Source: Candidatus Dormiibacterota bacterium (lineage in GTDB: Bacteria > Chloroflexota > Dormibacteria > Aeolococcales > Aeolococcaceae). Taken from it: a stretch of DNA of 33,566 nucleotides. Positions 1 to 6,831 of the stretch are shown here, one piece after another. How positions within the stretch are numbered: position 1 is the first letter of the stretch; the number at the start of each line of letters is the position of its first letter. A program made the translations under genes and the position numbers. The stretch lies in assembly GCA_003135895.1 (NCBI GenBank), contig PNBE01000131.1, positions 2,140 through 35,705 of the forward strand, in the 5' to 3' direction. The notes beneath the pieces are model-generated. The model was not told the DNA's origin and ran no database searches. It was given only the letters and a program-made list of their open reading frames with translations.

Positions 1-374
1 TTGCCGTTCTCCCAGCTCTCTGCCACCGCCAGCATTTCGAGATTGGCCTCGATTGCGTCGGCGATCCGGTTCAGCACGGCAGCACGTTCTGCAAGCGAGG
101 TTGCGCCCCAAGCGTCCTTCGCAGCGTGTGCGGCGTCGAGCGCGAGCTCAACATCCTCCGCTGTCGATTTCGCCACTTCGCAGAACACCTTGCCGTTGAC
201 AGGGCTGACGTCTGGCATATACCTGCCAGCGACCGGGGGCACCCAGTGACCACCGATAAAGTTGTCGTAGCGGGGCTTGACGTCGACCACGCTGCCAGGT
301 TGACCGGGCGGCGCGTACACCTTGCTGTCTAAGGGCTTTGTCTCGACGAGGACGGGTTCCATCGTGAGTGTCAT
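1..374 (-). CDS. NAD(P)-dependent aldehyde dehydrogenase, N-terminal part (cut by window edge)
   Basis: The frame runs off the left edge, leaving about 124 N-terminal residues. They contain NFIGGHWVPP, then SPVNGKVF and later VAESWENG, the usual N-terminal signature of NAD(P)-dependent aldehyde dehydrogenases of the acetaldehyde/ExaC type, which oxidise aldehydes to carboxylic acids in the cytoplasm. The catalytic Cys and Glu lie outside the window and cannot be checked. Two in-frame ATGs are possible, at 380 and 374. A GGAGG at 382-386 sits 7 nt before the ATG at 374 but only 1 nt before the one at 380, so I chose 374. The gene follows the POR operon on the same strand after a 170-nt gap. 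The family is well supported; the substrate is not known. Confidence 0.9.
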   Translation of the reverse strand, partial: MTLTMEPVLVETKPLDSKVYAPPGQPGSVVDVKPRYDNFIGGHWVPPVAGRYMPDVSPVNGKVFCEVAKSTAEDVELALDAAHAAKDAWGATSLAERAAVLNRIADAIEANLEMLAVAESWENG

Positions 375-550
375 AGTCATACCTCCGGTTTGGCGGGGTG
401 AGCGGTCTGCCTTCCACGCTAGGGGTGCGAGAAGGGAGATAGCAGAGCCGAATGTCACCGGAAGATGTGTCCTTCGTCTCAGGCTCCCGATCAAGGGTGC
501 CACTCGGACTCCGGGGTTGTGCTCTGTCCGGAGAGACCTTGGCACTCCTC

Positions 551-868
551 TCAGGCAACGATGCGCATGCCGCGTCGCATCGCGAGATACGCCGCCAGGA
601 TCCCTCCGCTTCCCAAGAGTGCGGGGTAGACGAGGCTCGCCATGGCAGGCAGTGACAGGTATGGCGTTCCGAAGGCGTCGAAAACGGACGGGCGAGTTGT
701 CCAGCTCGGCCACGAGAGCAGGCCGGCAACCGTCGTCAGGAAGAACGAAGCGACGAGCAACCTTCCGATGACCCCGGTCGCTGCAGCGCTTCGGAAGATC
801 GTTACCAGGAGCAGAGCGACGCCGCCGATCGCGAAGCTGAGCAGCAGGACGTCAACGAAGCTCGTCAC
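551..868 (-). CDS. small hypothetical membrane protein, three predicted helices
   Basis: A 105-residue protein with three hydrophobic segments (about residues 5-26, 33-53 and 74-95) and a basic C-terminus (MRRGMR), which would place the tail in the cytoplasm. I do not recognise the family. It starts at GTG 868, 31 nt after the stop of the GltD-like POR subunit on the same strand, so it may be the last gene of that operon. The ribosome site is weak. Codon use resembles that of the neighbours, and a TGA ends the frame at 551. No cofactor or catalytic motif is visible. It is probably a real gene because of its clean membrane pattern and operon position, but no function can be assigned. Confidence 0.55.
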   Translation of the reverse strand: MTSFVDVLLLSFAIGGVALLLVTIFRSAAATGVIGRLLVASFFLTTVAGLLSWPSWTTRPSVFDAFGTPYLSLPAMASLVYPALLGSGGILAAYLAMRRGMRIVA

Positions 869-899
869 CTGGGCGACCGCTCACCCAGCGGCACAACCG

Positions 900-2531
900 T
901 CAAATCGTCTCGGGCACCATCTCCAACGCGCCGCAAGGGCACTCTTCGACGCACATGCCGCATCCCTTGCAGTAATCGAGATCGATCGCGTAGCCGTAGG
1001 CCACCCCGGGCTCCAGCTTCATCACCGCATTGTCGGGACACACGCCGTAGCAGTTGTCGCATGCGAAGCAGTTGCCGCAGGACAGGCACCGGCGCGCTTC
1101 GAACAGTGCGTTGGACTCATCGAGTCCACCGATCACCTCATCGAACGTCGAGCGGCGTCGCGCCGCGTCGAGCTGGGGACGCACGGTCGCAGGTGCATCG
1201 CTGTAGTACCAGGTATTGAGCTTGTCGAATGTCGCAAGCTCGTGCTTGGGTGGCGCGACGTATTGCGTGCCGCGAAGCCAGGCATCGATGTGACGCGCTG
1301 CCTTCTTACCATGACCGATACCCACCGTGACGGTTCGTTCCGCCGGCACCATATCTCCGCCGGCAAAGATCCCTGCATGCCCGGTCATCATGTTCGCGCC
1401 GACCTTCACGACATGGTCTTCGATCTCGATGCCCAGGATGCCGTCAAGCAGAGACAGGTCGGCCTCCTGACCCAGCGCGAGCAGCAGCGAATCCGCCTCG
1501 AGTTCCTCGAATTCCCCAGTCGGCTGTGGAAAGCCGGACGCGTCCAGCTTCATCTTCTCGAGGCGTAACGTGCCGCCTTCGGCCTGCGTGATGGTCGAGA
1601 GCCACTTCATGGTTACGCCCTCGTCCAGAGCCTCCTCGACTTCGAAGTCGTGCGCCGGCATGCGCTCGCGCGTTCGCCGGTAAACAACGATGGCGTCCGT
1701 GGCACCCAGCCGCTTGGCCGTGCGAGCCGCATCGATGGCGGTGTTGCCACCACCGTACACGACCACACGTCGGCCGAGCATGGGCGCTTGTTCACCCGCC
1801 ATGCTGCGCAGCAACGACACCGCGTCGAGGATGTGGGCCGAATCACCGGCTGGTATGTATGCACGTTTCCCGATGTGAGCGCCGATCGCGAGGAAGACGG
1901 CGTCGAAGTCGCCGTCGTGCATCGTGGCGAGCAGATCGTTCACCCGGTGGTTGAGACGGAGCTCGACCCCCATGTCGAGGATGCGCTGTACCTCGGCATC
2001 GAGCACGTCTCGAGGCAGCCGGTACTTCGGGATCCCGAAACGCATCATGCCGCCGGCGGCGGACCCGGAGTCGACAACGGTCACCGCGTGCCCAAGGCGG
2101 GTCAGATGGTACGCGGCGGACAGTCCCGATGGGCCGGCGCCGACGACGAGGACTCGCTTACCGGTCGGTGCAGCGTCGATGCCGACCGCCCACCCCTGCT
2201 TGATCGCCTCGTCCCCGAGAAAGCGTTCGACGGAATTGATTCCGACCGTCTGGTCGAGCTCAGCGCGGTTGCAGGCGATCTCGCAAGGGTGGTAGCAGAC
2301 GCGACCCATGACCGCAGGGAATGGGTTGTCCTCCATGACCTGCCGCCACGCGGCTTCGTAGTCGGGGCCCTCGGCTTGATAGAGCCATTGCTGTACGTTC
2401 TCTCCGGCGGGACACGCGTTGGCACACGGAGGCAGCCGGTGCACGTACACCGCCCGCTCTGTCCGCCACGATCCCGTCTTGTTCGCCAAGCTTGACCCCA
2501 CGTTCAGCGTGATCGCAAAGGGCTTGTCCAT
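900..2531 (-). CDS. GltD-like FAD/NAD(P)H oxidoreductase with C-terminal 2[4Fe-4S] ferredoxin tail, POR operon
   Basis: A 543-residue iron-sulfur flavoprotein. Residues 36-87 carry the GltD-type N-terminal cysteines (C36, C40, C79, C83, C87). An FAD-binding GAGPSG lies at 131-136, and a second dinucleotide fold (VVVYGGGNTAID, about 256-267) should bind NAD(P)H. The last 65 residues are a ferredoxin-like module rich in cysteines (C482 to C533, including CKGCGMC). It overlaps the stop of porB by one base (TGATG), so translation is coupled. The operon has no separate porD-type ferredoxin subunit, and this protein can supply that domain. By inference it passes electrons between pyruvate:ferredoxin oxidoreductase and NAD(P)H. 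The GltD fold is certain; the direction of electron flow is not. It is not a true glutamate synthase subunit by context, since no gltB is nearby. Confidence 0.9.
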   Translation of the reverse strand: MDKPFAITLNVGSSLANKTGSWRTERAVYVHRLPPCANACPAGENVQQWLYQAEGPDYEAAWRQVMEDNPFPAVMGRVCYHPCEIACNRAELDQTVGINSVERFLGDEAIKQGWAVGIDAAPTGKRVLVVGAGPSGLSAAYHLTRLGHAVTVVDSGSAAGGMMRFGIPKYRLPRDVLDAEVQRILDMGVELRLNHRVNDLLATMHDGDFDAVFLAIGAHIGKRAYIPAGDSAHILDAVSLLRSMAGEQAPMLGRRVVVYGGGNTAIDAARTAKRLGATDAIVVYRRTRERMPAHDFEVEEALDEGVTMKWLSTITQAEGGTLRLEKMKLDASGFPQPTGEFEELEADSLLLALGQEADLSLLDGILGIEIEDHVVKVGANMMTGHAGIFAGGDMVPAERTVTVGIGHGKKAARHIDAWLRGTQYVAPPKHELATFDKLNTWYYSDAPATVRPQLDAARRRSTFDEVIGGLDESNALFEARRCLSCGNCFACDNCYGVCPDNAVMKLEPGVAYGYAIDLDYCKGCGMCVEECPCGALEMVPETI

Positions 2532-3541
2532 CAGGCCGCTCCAACCGGCTGGTTCTCGAGCAGGCCGAAACGCGCGATGTTGCGGTCCGCTTGTGCCTGC
2601 AAGAGAGCGACGACGTCAGGTCGTGCCGACTTACCAAAGAGGTGCGCATAGCGCTTCTGGAGCTTCAGGTAGTCCTCCACGGGCACCCGCTGACGGATCT
2701 TGGTGACCGCGGTGATCTCCCCCTGCTCTGCCTCGAAGACGGGGAAGAGCCCGCTCTGTGTTGCCAGCCGCGCGACCAGGATGGTGTCGGCGGAGTCGCA
2801 TCCCCACCCGAGCGGGCAGGTTACGAGGATATGTAGATAGCGAGCGCCGTGGAAAGTCATGGCGCGCTCGACCTTGTACTCGATGTCGCGGAGGTCGGCG
2901 ACGGTGGCGGTGGCGACATAGGGGATCTCGTGCGCCATGGCGATCATCGGAAGGTTCTTCCCCTGGCCGAAGCGATTCCCGGGCTCCGGTCCCACCGCCT
3001 CGGTGGTCGCCGTGCGAGCGGCCGGAGGGGTTGCACCGGATCGCTGGACGCCGGTGTTCATGTATGCCTCGTTGTCGTAGCAGATGAAGAGGACATCGTC
3101 GTTGCGCTCGAACATTCCGGACAGACAGCCGAGGCCGATGTCCACTGTCCCGCCGTCGCCTGCCTGTCCGACGACGCGAACGTCGTGGCGTCCCTTGACC
3201 CGAAGCGCGGCGGCGATCCCGGTGGCCACTGCCGGCGCGTTGCCGAAGAGCGAATGCATCCAGGGCAGCTGCCAGGAGGACTCGGGATATGGCGTGGAGA
3301 ACACCTCGAGGCATCCTGTGGCGTTGGCGGCGATGAGGCGATTGTTGGTGGCGCGCATGGCGGCGTCGAGCGCGTAGCGCGCTCCCAAGGCTTCACCACA
3401 TCCCTGGCAGGCACGGTGCCCCGAGGTCAGCGTGTTCGAACGACCAGCATCGGACTGCACCGAGCGCTGTTCCGGGTCGAGAAGGCGGTTGCCGACGACG
3501 AAGCTACCCGCCTGGTAGAACTTGATGGGCTGAAAGGGCAT
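2531..3541 (-). CDS. porB: pyruvate:ferredoxin oxidoreductase, beta subunit (TPP-binding)
   Basis: A 336-residue subunit holding thiamine diphosphate and a [4Fe-4S] cluster. Visible features are C45 and C48 in ACQGCGEALG, C77 in ATGCLEVFSTPYP, the TPP/Mg motif beginning GDGG at 128 and closing with CYDNEAYMNTG at about 154-164, and a C-terminal cysteine in VTCPLGWGC (C242). The STPYP and YDNEAYMNTG segments are those of pyruvate-specific PorB rather than 2-oxoglutarate KorB. With PorA and PorG it converts pyruvate and CoA to acetyl-CoA, CO2 and reduced ferredoxin. It begins 11 nt after the porA stop and its own stop overlaps the start of the GltD-like gene. Confidence 0.93.
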   Translation of the reverse strand: MPFQPIKFYQAGSFVVGNRLLDPEQRSVQSDAGRSNTLTSGHRACQGCGEALGARYALDAAMRATNNRLIAANATGCLEVFSTPYPESSWQLPWMHSLFGNAPAVATGIAAALRVKGRHDVRVVGQAGDGGTVDIGLGCLSGMFERNDDVLFICYDNEAYMNTGVQRSGATPPAARTATTEAVGPEPGNRFGQGKNLPMIAMAHEIPYVATATVADLRDIEYKVERAMTFHGARYLHILVTCPLGWGCDSADTILVARLATQSGLFPVFEAEQGEITAVTKIRQRVPVEDYLKLQKRYAHLFGKSARPDVVALLQAQADRNIARFGLLENQPVGAA

Positions 3542-3552
3542 CTCCCGTCTCC

Positions 3553-4806
3553 TCAGACCGGACCTACAGCGACCGCGCCGAGGTCACGGAGCAGGTTCTC
3601 CGCGTGGGGACCCGACTTCCGCTTCGCGCCACGGCGGGCAAGCTCGCGTTCAACAAGACCGCGGTCGAGGTCCAGGAATGTGGTCTCGGGCAACTCACCA
3701 GCGACGGCACTTCGCAAGAGCCGGTGCAGCGATGTCGTTGTGATCGGCCGTCCACCGAGACCAGCGATCACCGTGTGTACAGCCTGATCGATTCCTGAGA
3801 GCGCTACCCGCACGTCGAGCGATACGACGCCACCGATGCCCACGGCGAGCGCCTTCTCGACCACGAGGATCCGTTTGGCTCCGCGCAGGGCTCGACGCAC
3901 CTCCTCGCTCGGCCACGGTCGGAACGTCGTGATACCGAGTGCACCGACGCGTTCGCCCTCAGCGCGCAACTCGTCGACCGTGTCCTTGACGGTGCCCAGC
4001 AGCGACCCGAGCGCCACCACGATGGTCTCGGCATCCTCGGTCCGATACGACCGGACCAGACCTCCGGAGGCTCGCCCAAAGGCGCCCTCGAACGTCCGGC
4101 TGATCTCGGGGATGAGATCGAGTGCCTGCATCTGGGTCACGTGCGCGAGGTAGCGCACCTCCATGAAGGCCTCGGGCCCAACCATGGCGCCGATCGACAC
4201 CGGGTCGTCGGGGTCGAGGACCTGCCGGGGTTCGAACGGCGGCAGGAACGCGTCGACCTGCTCCTGGGACGGCACGTCGACCTGCTCGACCGCGTGGGTG
4301 AGGATGAACCCGTCCATACAGACCATGACCGGCACCGAGAGCTCTTCCGCGAGCCGGAAGGCCTGGATGTGCATATCGACCGCCTCCTGGTTGCTCTCGG
4401 CATAGAGCTGGATCCACCCGGAGTCACGTTGCGACATCGAGTCGGAGTGGTCGTTCCAGATGTTGATTGGTGCGCCGATGGCGCGGTTGGCGACGGTCAT
4501 GACGATGGGGAGTCCCAGCCCAGACGCGTTGTAGATTGCCTCGACCATGAAGAGAAGGCCCTGGCTCGCGGTCGCCGTATAGGACCGCGCCCCAGTGGCG
4601 GACGCTCCGATGGCGACCGACATAGCGGCGAACTCCGACTCGACATTGATGAACTCACACGGTGCGAGCTGACCGCTCTTGACCAGCGTCGATAGGGCCT
4701 CGACGATGTGCGTCTGCGGCGAGATGGGATAGGCGCAGATCACCTCGGGCCTCGACAGGGCGACCGCCTCGGCGACTGCGCGCGAACCCTCAATCTGCTT
4801 GAGCAC
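3553..4806 (-). CDS. porA: pyruvate:ferredoxin oxidoreductase, alpha subunit
   Basis: The alpha subunit contains the pyrimidine-binding domain of the thiamine enzyme. Near the N-terminus is AYPISPQTHIVEAL, followed by ESEFAAMSVAIGAS and TATASQGLLFM, all typical of PorA. I place the start at GTG 4806 (417 residues, normal for the family): a GGAGG lies 6 nt upstream and the conserved sequence begins at once (LKQIEGSRAVAEAV). A longer open frame to 4911 exists but would overlap porG by about 120 nt and adds a non-homologous, Arg/Ser-rich head. With this start the overlap with porG is 17 nt, fitting coupled translation. The C-terminal domain (GALGITTFRPWPSEEVRRAL) is also standard. Confidence 0.93.
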   Translation of the reverse strand: MLKQIEGSRAVAEAVALSRPEVICAYPISPQTHIVEALSTLVKSGQLAPCEFINVESEFAAMSVAIGASATGARSYTATASQGLLFMVEAIYNASGLGLPIVMTVANRAIGAPINIWNDHSDSMSQRDSGWIQLYAESNQEAVDMHIQAFRLAEELSVPVMVCMDGFILTHAVEQVDVPSQEQVDAFLPPFEPRQVLDPDDPVSIGAMVGPEAFMEVRYLAHVTQMQALDLIPEISRTFEGAFGRASGGLVRSYRTEDAETIVVALGSLLGTVKDTVDELRAEGERVGALGITTFRPWPSEEVRRALRGAKRILVVEKALAVGIGGVVSLDVRVALSGIDQAVHTVIAGLGGRPITTTSLHRLLRSAVAGELPETTFLDLDRGLVERELARRGAKRKSGPHAENLLRDLGAVAVGPV

Positions 4807-5383
4807 CGGCGACCTCCGGGATCTGCTGGCCCACGAATCCGAAGGCGCGTTCGGCACCTGCCACGTTACCTTCGGCGAGCGGCCCTGAGAATCTGTCACG
4901 TATGGCCGCAATAACCGACGCGAGAGAGATCACCCCGGTGAGGGCGGCGAAGCCGCCGAGGAGCACCGCGTTCGTTATCGGCCGCCCCACCGTCTCGCGA
5001 GCAATCTCGCTCGCCGGCACCGCCACCAATCGCGAAGGCTGCAACCTGGCTGCGAGTTCTCCGAGGCCCAAGTCGGAGAAGCCGCGGCTGGAGTTGATGA
5101 GCAGGTAGCCGTCTTCGGACAGGCCGCTGAAGAGGTCGACCTGCTGGAGCAGCGTCGGGTCCTGGATGATCAGCGCGTCGGGCCTCGCAATCGGCTCATG
5201 CGCCCGGATCTCATGATCCGCGATGCGACAGAACGCGACCACGGGGGCGCCTGTCCGCTCAGAGCCGAAGCTCGGGAAGGCCTGAGCATGCCGGCCCTCG
5301 CGGAAGGCCGCAACGGAAAGCATTTCGGCTGCCGTGACGACACCCTGGCCGCCTCGGCCGTGGATACGTACCTGGAAGACCAT
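4790..5383 (-). CDS. porG: pyruvate:ferredoxin oxidoreductase, gamma subunit
   Basis: A 197-residue protein with the gamma-domain signature HGRGGQGVVTAAEML at residues 8-22 and FPSFGSERTGAPV at about 37-49, the CoA-side domain of 2-oxoacid:ferredoxin oxidoreductases. It is the first gene of the operon porG-porA-porB-gltD-like. The ATG at 5383 has a GGAG only 3 nt away, a weak placement, but the conserved sequence starts directly after it (FQVRIHGRGG). A DosR-box-like motif lies 36 bp upstream. The enzyme is oxygen sensitive in most organisms, so the operon points to anaerobic or microaerobic pyruvate metabolism. Confidence 0.92.
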   Translation of the reverse strand: MVFQVRIHGRGGQGVVTAAEMLSVAAFREGRHAQAFPSFGSERTGAPVVAFCRIADHEIRAHEPIARPDALIIQDPTLLQQVDLFSGLSEDGYLLINSSRGFSDLGLGELAARLQPSRLVAVPASEIARETVGRPITNAVLLGGFAALTGVISLASVIAAIRDRFSGPLAEGNVAGAERAFGFVGQQIPEVAGAQAD

Positions 5384-5419
5384 TGGCTCCAGCCTAACCA
5401 GACCGCCTCTGCGGAACCA

Positions 5420-5433
5420 GGGTCAAATGTCCT
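5420..5433 (-). promoter_or_regulatory. DosR-box-like operator upstream of the POR operon
   Basis: Read on the minus strand, AGGACATTTGACCC followed by TGG. It fits the RGGAC-N4-GRCCC pattern found upstream of several genes here and differs from the mycobacterial DosR consensus GGGACTTTNGTCCC at three positions. It ends 36 bp before the porG start, in the same orientation as the similar sites before the dehydrogenase, MgtA-like and V-ATPase genes. The regulator is inferred. Confidence 0.5.
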
Positions 5434-5637
5434 CGATGCGCGATGACCGTGTGCTCTCGTCCCGCTTGACGCCACGGGTTCAAGACGCCGAGATGGCGGC
5501 GCGCCCCCGGCGCAACACGTTCACACAGCTGCCAAGAGTGGGCGCGCCATTGGAGTGACCTGTCTCGGGCGTGCCCGACGACTCGTCGCGTGACGACCAA
5601 AAGGTGAGAATTCGTGCAGGGGCAACCCTCGACGCCT

Positions 5638-6468
5638 TTATGACAACAGCATGCCTCCGTCCACCACGATGAGTGCACCGGTCATATAGTCCGCAGCGGG
5701 AGATGTCAGGAAGAGCACGACCTTGGCAATGTCGTCCGGCACGCCCATGCGCTTGAGTGGGATGCGCTGTGTGAACGCGGCCATCATCGCCGTCGTCTCT
5801 TCGGCGCTCATCCCGACGAGCGGCTGCGACGCGCCCTCCGTGGTGATGCCCCCAGGAGCGATAGCGTTGACGTTCACGTTGTGCGGAGCCATCTCCAACG
5901 CGAAGCTCTTCGTGAAGCTGAGCACACCGCCCTTGCTGGAGTCGTATGCGGCGAGGCCCTGCATCGAGGGATGCACCGAGTCGATCGAGGCGATGTTCAC
6001 GATCTTACCGCCACGCCCCTGCTTGACCATCTGCAAGCCCGCCGCTTGTGACATGTAGAAGAGGCCCTTCAGATTGACCGCGAGCACACGATCGAAGAAC
6101 TCGGGCGACATCTCGAGCACGGGGCTCGTCGGGAAGATCCCCGCATCGTTGACGAGCAGGTCCAGCGAGCCGAACTCATCCACGCAACGCTGCACGGCTG
6201 CTTGGCACGAGGCGGCATCGCTGACGTCCAGCCTGGTGTCCACTGAACGACCGCTGGCCTCGACGAGCGCTTCCGATGCTCGGCGCGCTGCGGCTTCGTC
6301 GATGTCGGCGATGAGGACGTTAGCCCCGGCCCGCGCAAGGCGAATGGCTATTCCGTGACCGATGCCCTTGGCACCCCCGGTGACCAACGCGTTGCGACCG
6401 GCGACCGAAAATGGATCACACTCGGCGCTGTGCGCTGTGGGGTTTGTGACTTCGAGTTGCTGCACCAT
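5638..6468 (-). CDS. short-chain dehydrogenase/reductase (SDR)
   Basis: A 276-residue classical SDR, an NAD(P)-dependent oxidoreductase with a Rossmann fold. The cofactor motif TGGAKGIG is at 30-37, NDAG (normally NNAG) at 107-110, the catalytic Ser is 161 (NIASIDS), and Tyr175 and Lys179 form YDSSK. PGGITTEG at the usual place and the C-terminal TGALIVVDGG complete the family pattern, close to 3-oxoacyl-ACP reductase/glucose dehydrogenase types; the substrate is not predictable. The start at ATG 6468 is chosen because GGAGG lies 8 nt upstream. An earlier ATG at 6483 overlaps that ribosome site, and the longer frame to 6633 has no homology. Two DosR-box-like sites lie 36-74 bp upstream. Confidence 0.9.
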   Translation of the reverse strand: MVQQLEVTNPTAHSAECDPFSVAGRNALVTGGAKGIGHGIAIRLARAGANVLIADIDEAAARRASEALVEASGRSVDTRLDVSDAASCQAAVQRCVDEFGSLDLLVNDAGIFPTSPVLEMSPEFFDRVLAVNLKGLFYMSQAAGLQMVKQGRGGKIVNIASIDSVHPSMQGLAAYDSSKGGVLSFTKSFALEMAPHNVNVNAIAPGGITTEGASQPLVGMSAEETTAMMAAFTQRIPLKRMGVPDDIAKVVLFLTSPAADYMTGALIVVDGGMLLS

Positions 6469-6504
6469 GTCGAGTTCCTCCATGTAGTGAGTCGTCTCAA
6501 TGTT

Positions 6505-6542
6505 GGGACTCGAGGCGCGCTGGCGACAGGGTCTAAGGTCCC
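6505..6542 (-). promoter_or_regulatory. tandem DosR-box-like operators upstream of the SDR gene
   Basis: The distal site at 6529-6542 reads GGGACCTTAGACCC on the minus strand, matching the DosR consensus GGGACTWWAGTCCC at 12 of 14 positions. The proximal site at 6505-6518 has a perfect right half (AGTCCC followed by AA) and a poor left half. Centres are 24 bp apart. The distal site ends 60 bp before the SDR start codon. Confidence 0.55.
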
Positions 6543-6587
6543 CGAAATGTCGAGACGAACGCCACGCGCCGGCCTCGACCATTTCGG
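6542..6587. repeat. imperfect inverted repeat, possible terminator or operator
   Basis: The left arm CCGAAATGTCGAG (6542-6554) pairs with the right arm CTCGACCATTTCGG (6574-6587): 13 base pairs with one bulged base around a 19-nt loop. No T-run follows on either strand. It sits just downstream of the malic-enzyme fragment and beside the distal SDR operator, so it could be the old terminator of the lost gene or part of the SDR control region. Confidence 0.5.
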
Positions 6588-6605
6588 CACGACTCCGCCG
6601 CCATC

Positions 6606-6728
6606 CGAAGTGAGCGGGCGACCTTTGCTCCACGCGATCAGGTCCGAAGGTACCGCCTCAGAAAGGGAGGTCGGGTTCGACAGCGCGAAGATGATCGGCC
6701 GCTCGGCGTAGGCGGCCATGCCCTCAAC
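6606..6728 (-). pseudogene. fragment of an NAD(P)-dependent malic enzyme
   Basis: In one minus-strand frame the residues run GMAAYAERPIIFALSNPT, then SLSEAVPSDLIAWSKGRPL. This is the conserved segment of malic enzymes around the SNPTS motif (usual form: ERPIIFPLSNPTS.SEA.P.DL..WT.GR). Homology is lost on both sides: the residues before it do not fit the family, and after SKGRPL the expected ATGSPF is replaced by unrelated sequence. A full malic enzyme is several hundred residues, so only about 40 remain. It is a decayed remnant, not a gene. Malic enzyme makes pyruvate, the substrate of the POR operon next door. Confidence 0.7.
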
Positions 6729-6831
6729 GAGGAGACCATGGCAGGAGCGCGTTGGGGAAGCGAGACATCGCAGCGCGGACAAACCAGTCGCCTCAAGAAC
6801 ATCCAGCCCACGCCGGCTGGTTTCGTATGCG

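Noticed and set aside
460-473. Possible DosR-like box before the aldehyde dehydrogenase (AGGACACATCTTCC, minus strand)
   Set aside because: Only the left half fits; the right half has lost the GNCCC pattern. Such partial matches are expected by chance in GC-rich DNA.
510-560. Glycine-riboswitch-like words on the plus strand (GGAGAG and CTCTCAGGCAA)
   Set aside because: Only about a dozen bases separate them, the aptamer core is missing, and the end of the sequence is the stop region of the minus-strand membrane protein gene.
642-2495. Long plus-strand open frames opposite the GltD-like gene
   Set aside because: They mirror the codon pattern of the real gene on the other strand and show no domain.
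4807-4911. Extended N-terminus of PorA
   Set aside because: It would overlap porG by 120 nt, lacks family similarity, and a better start (GTG 4806 with GGAGG) exists.
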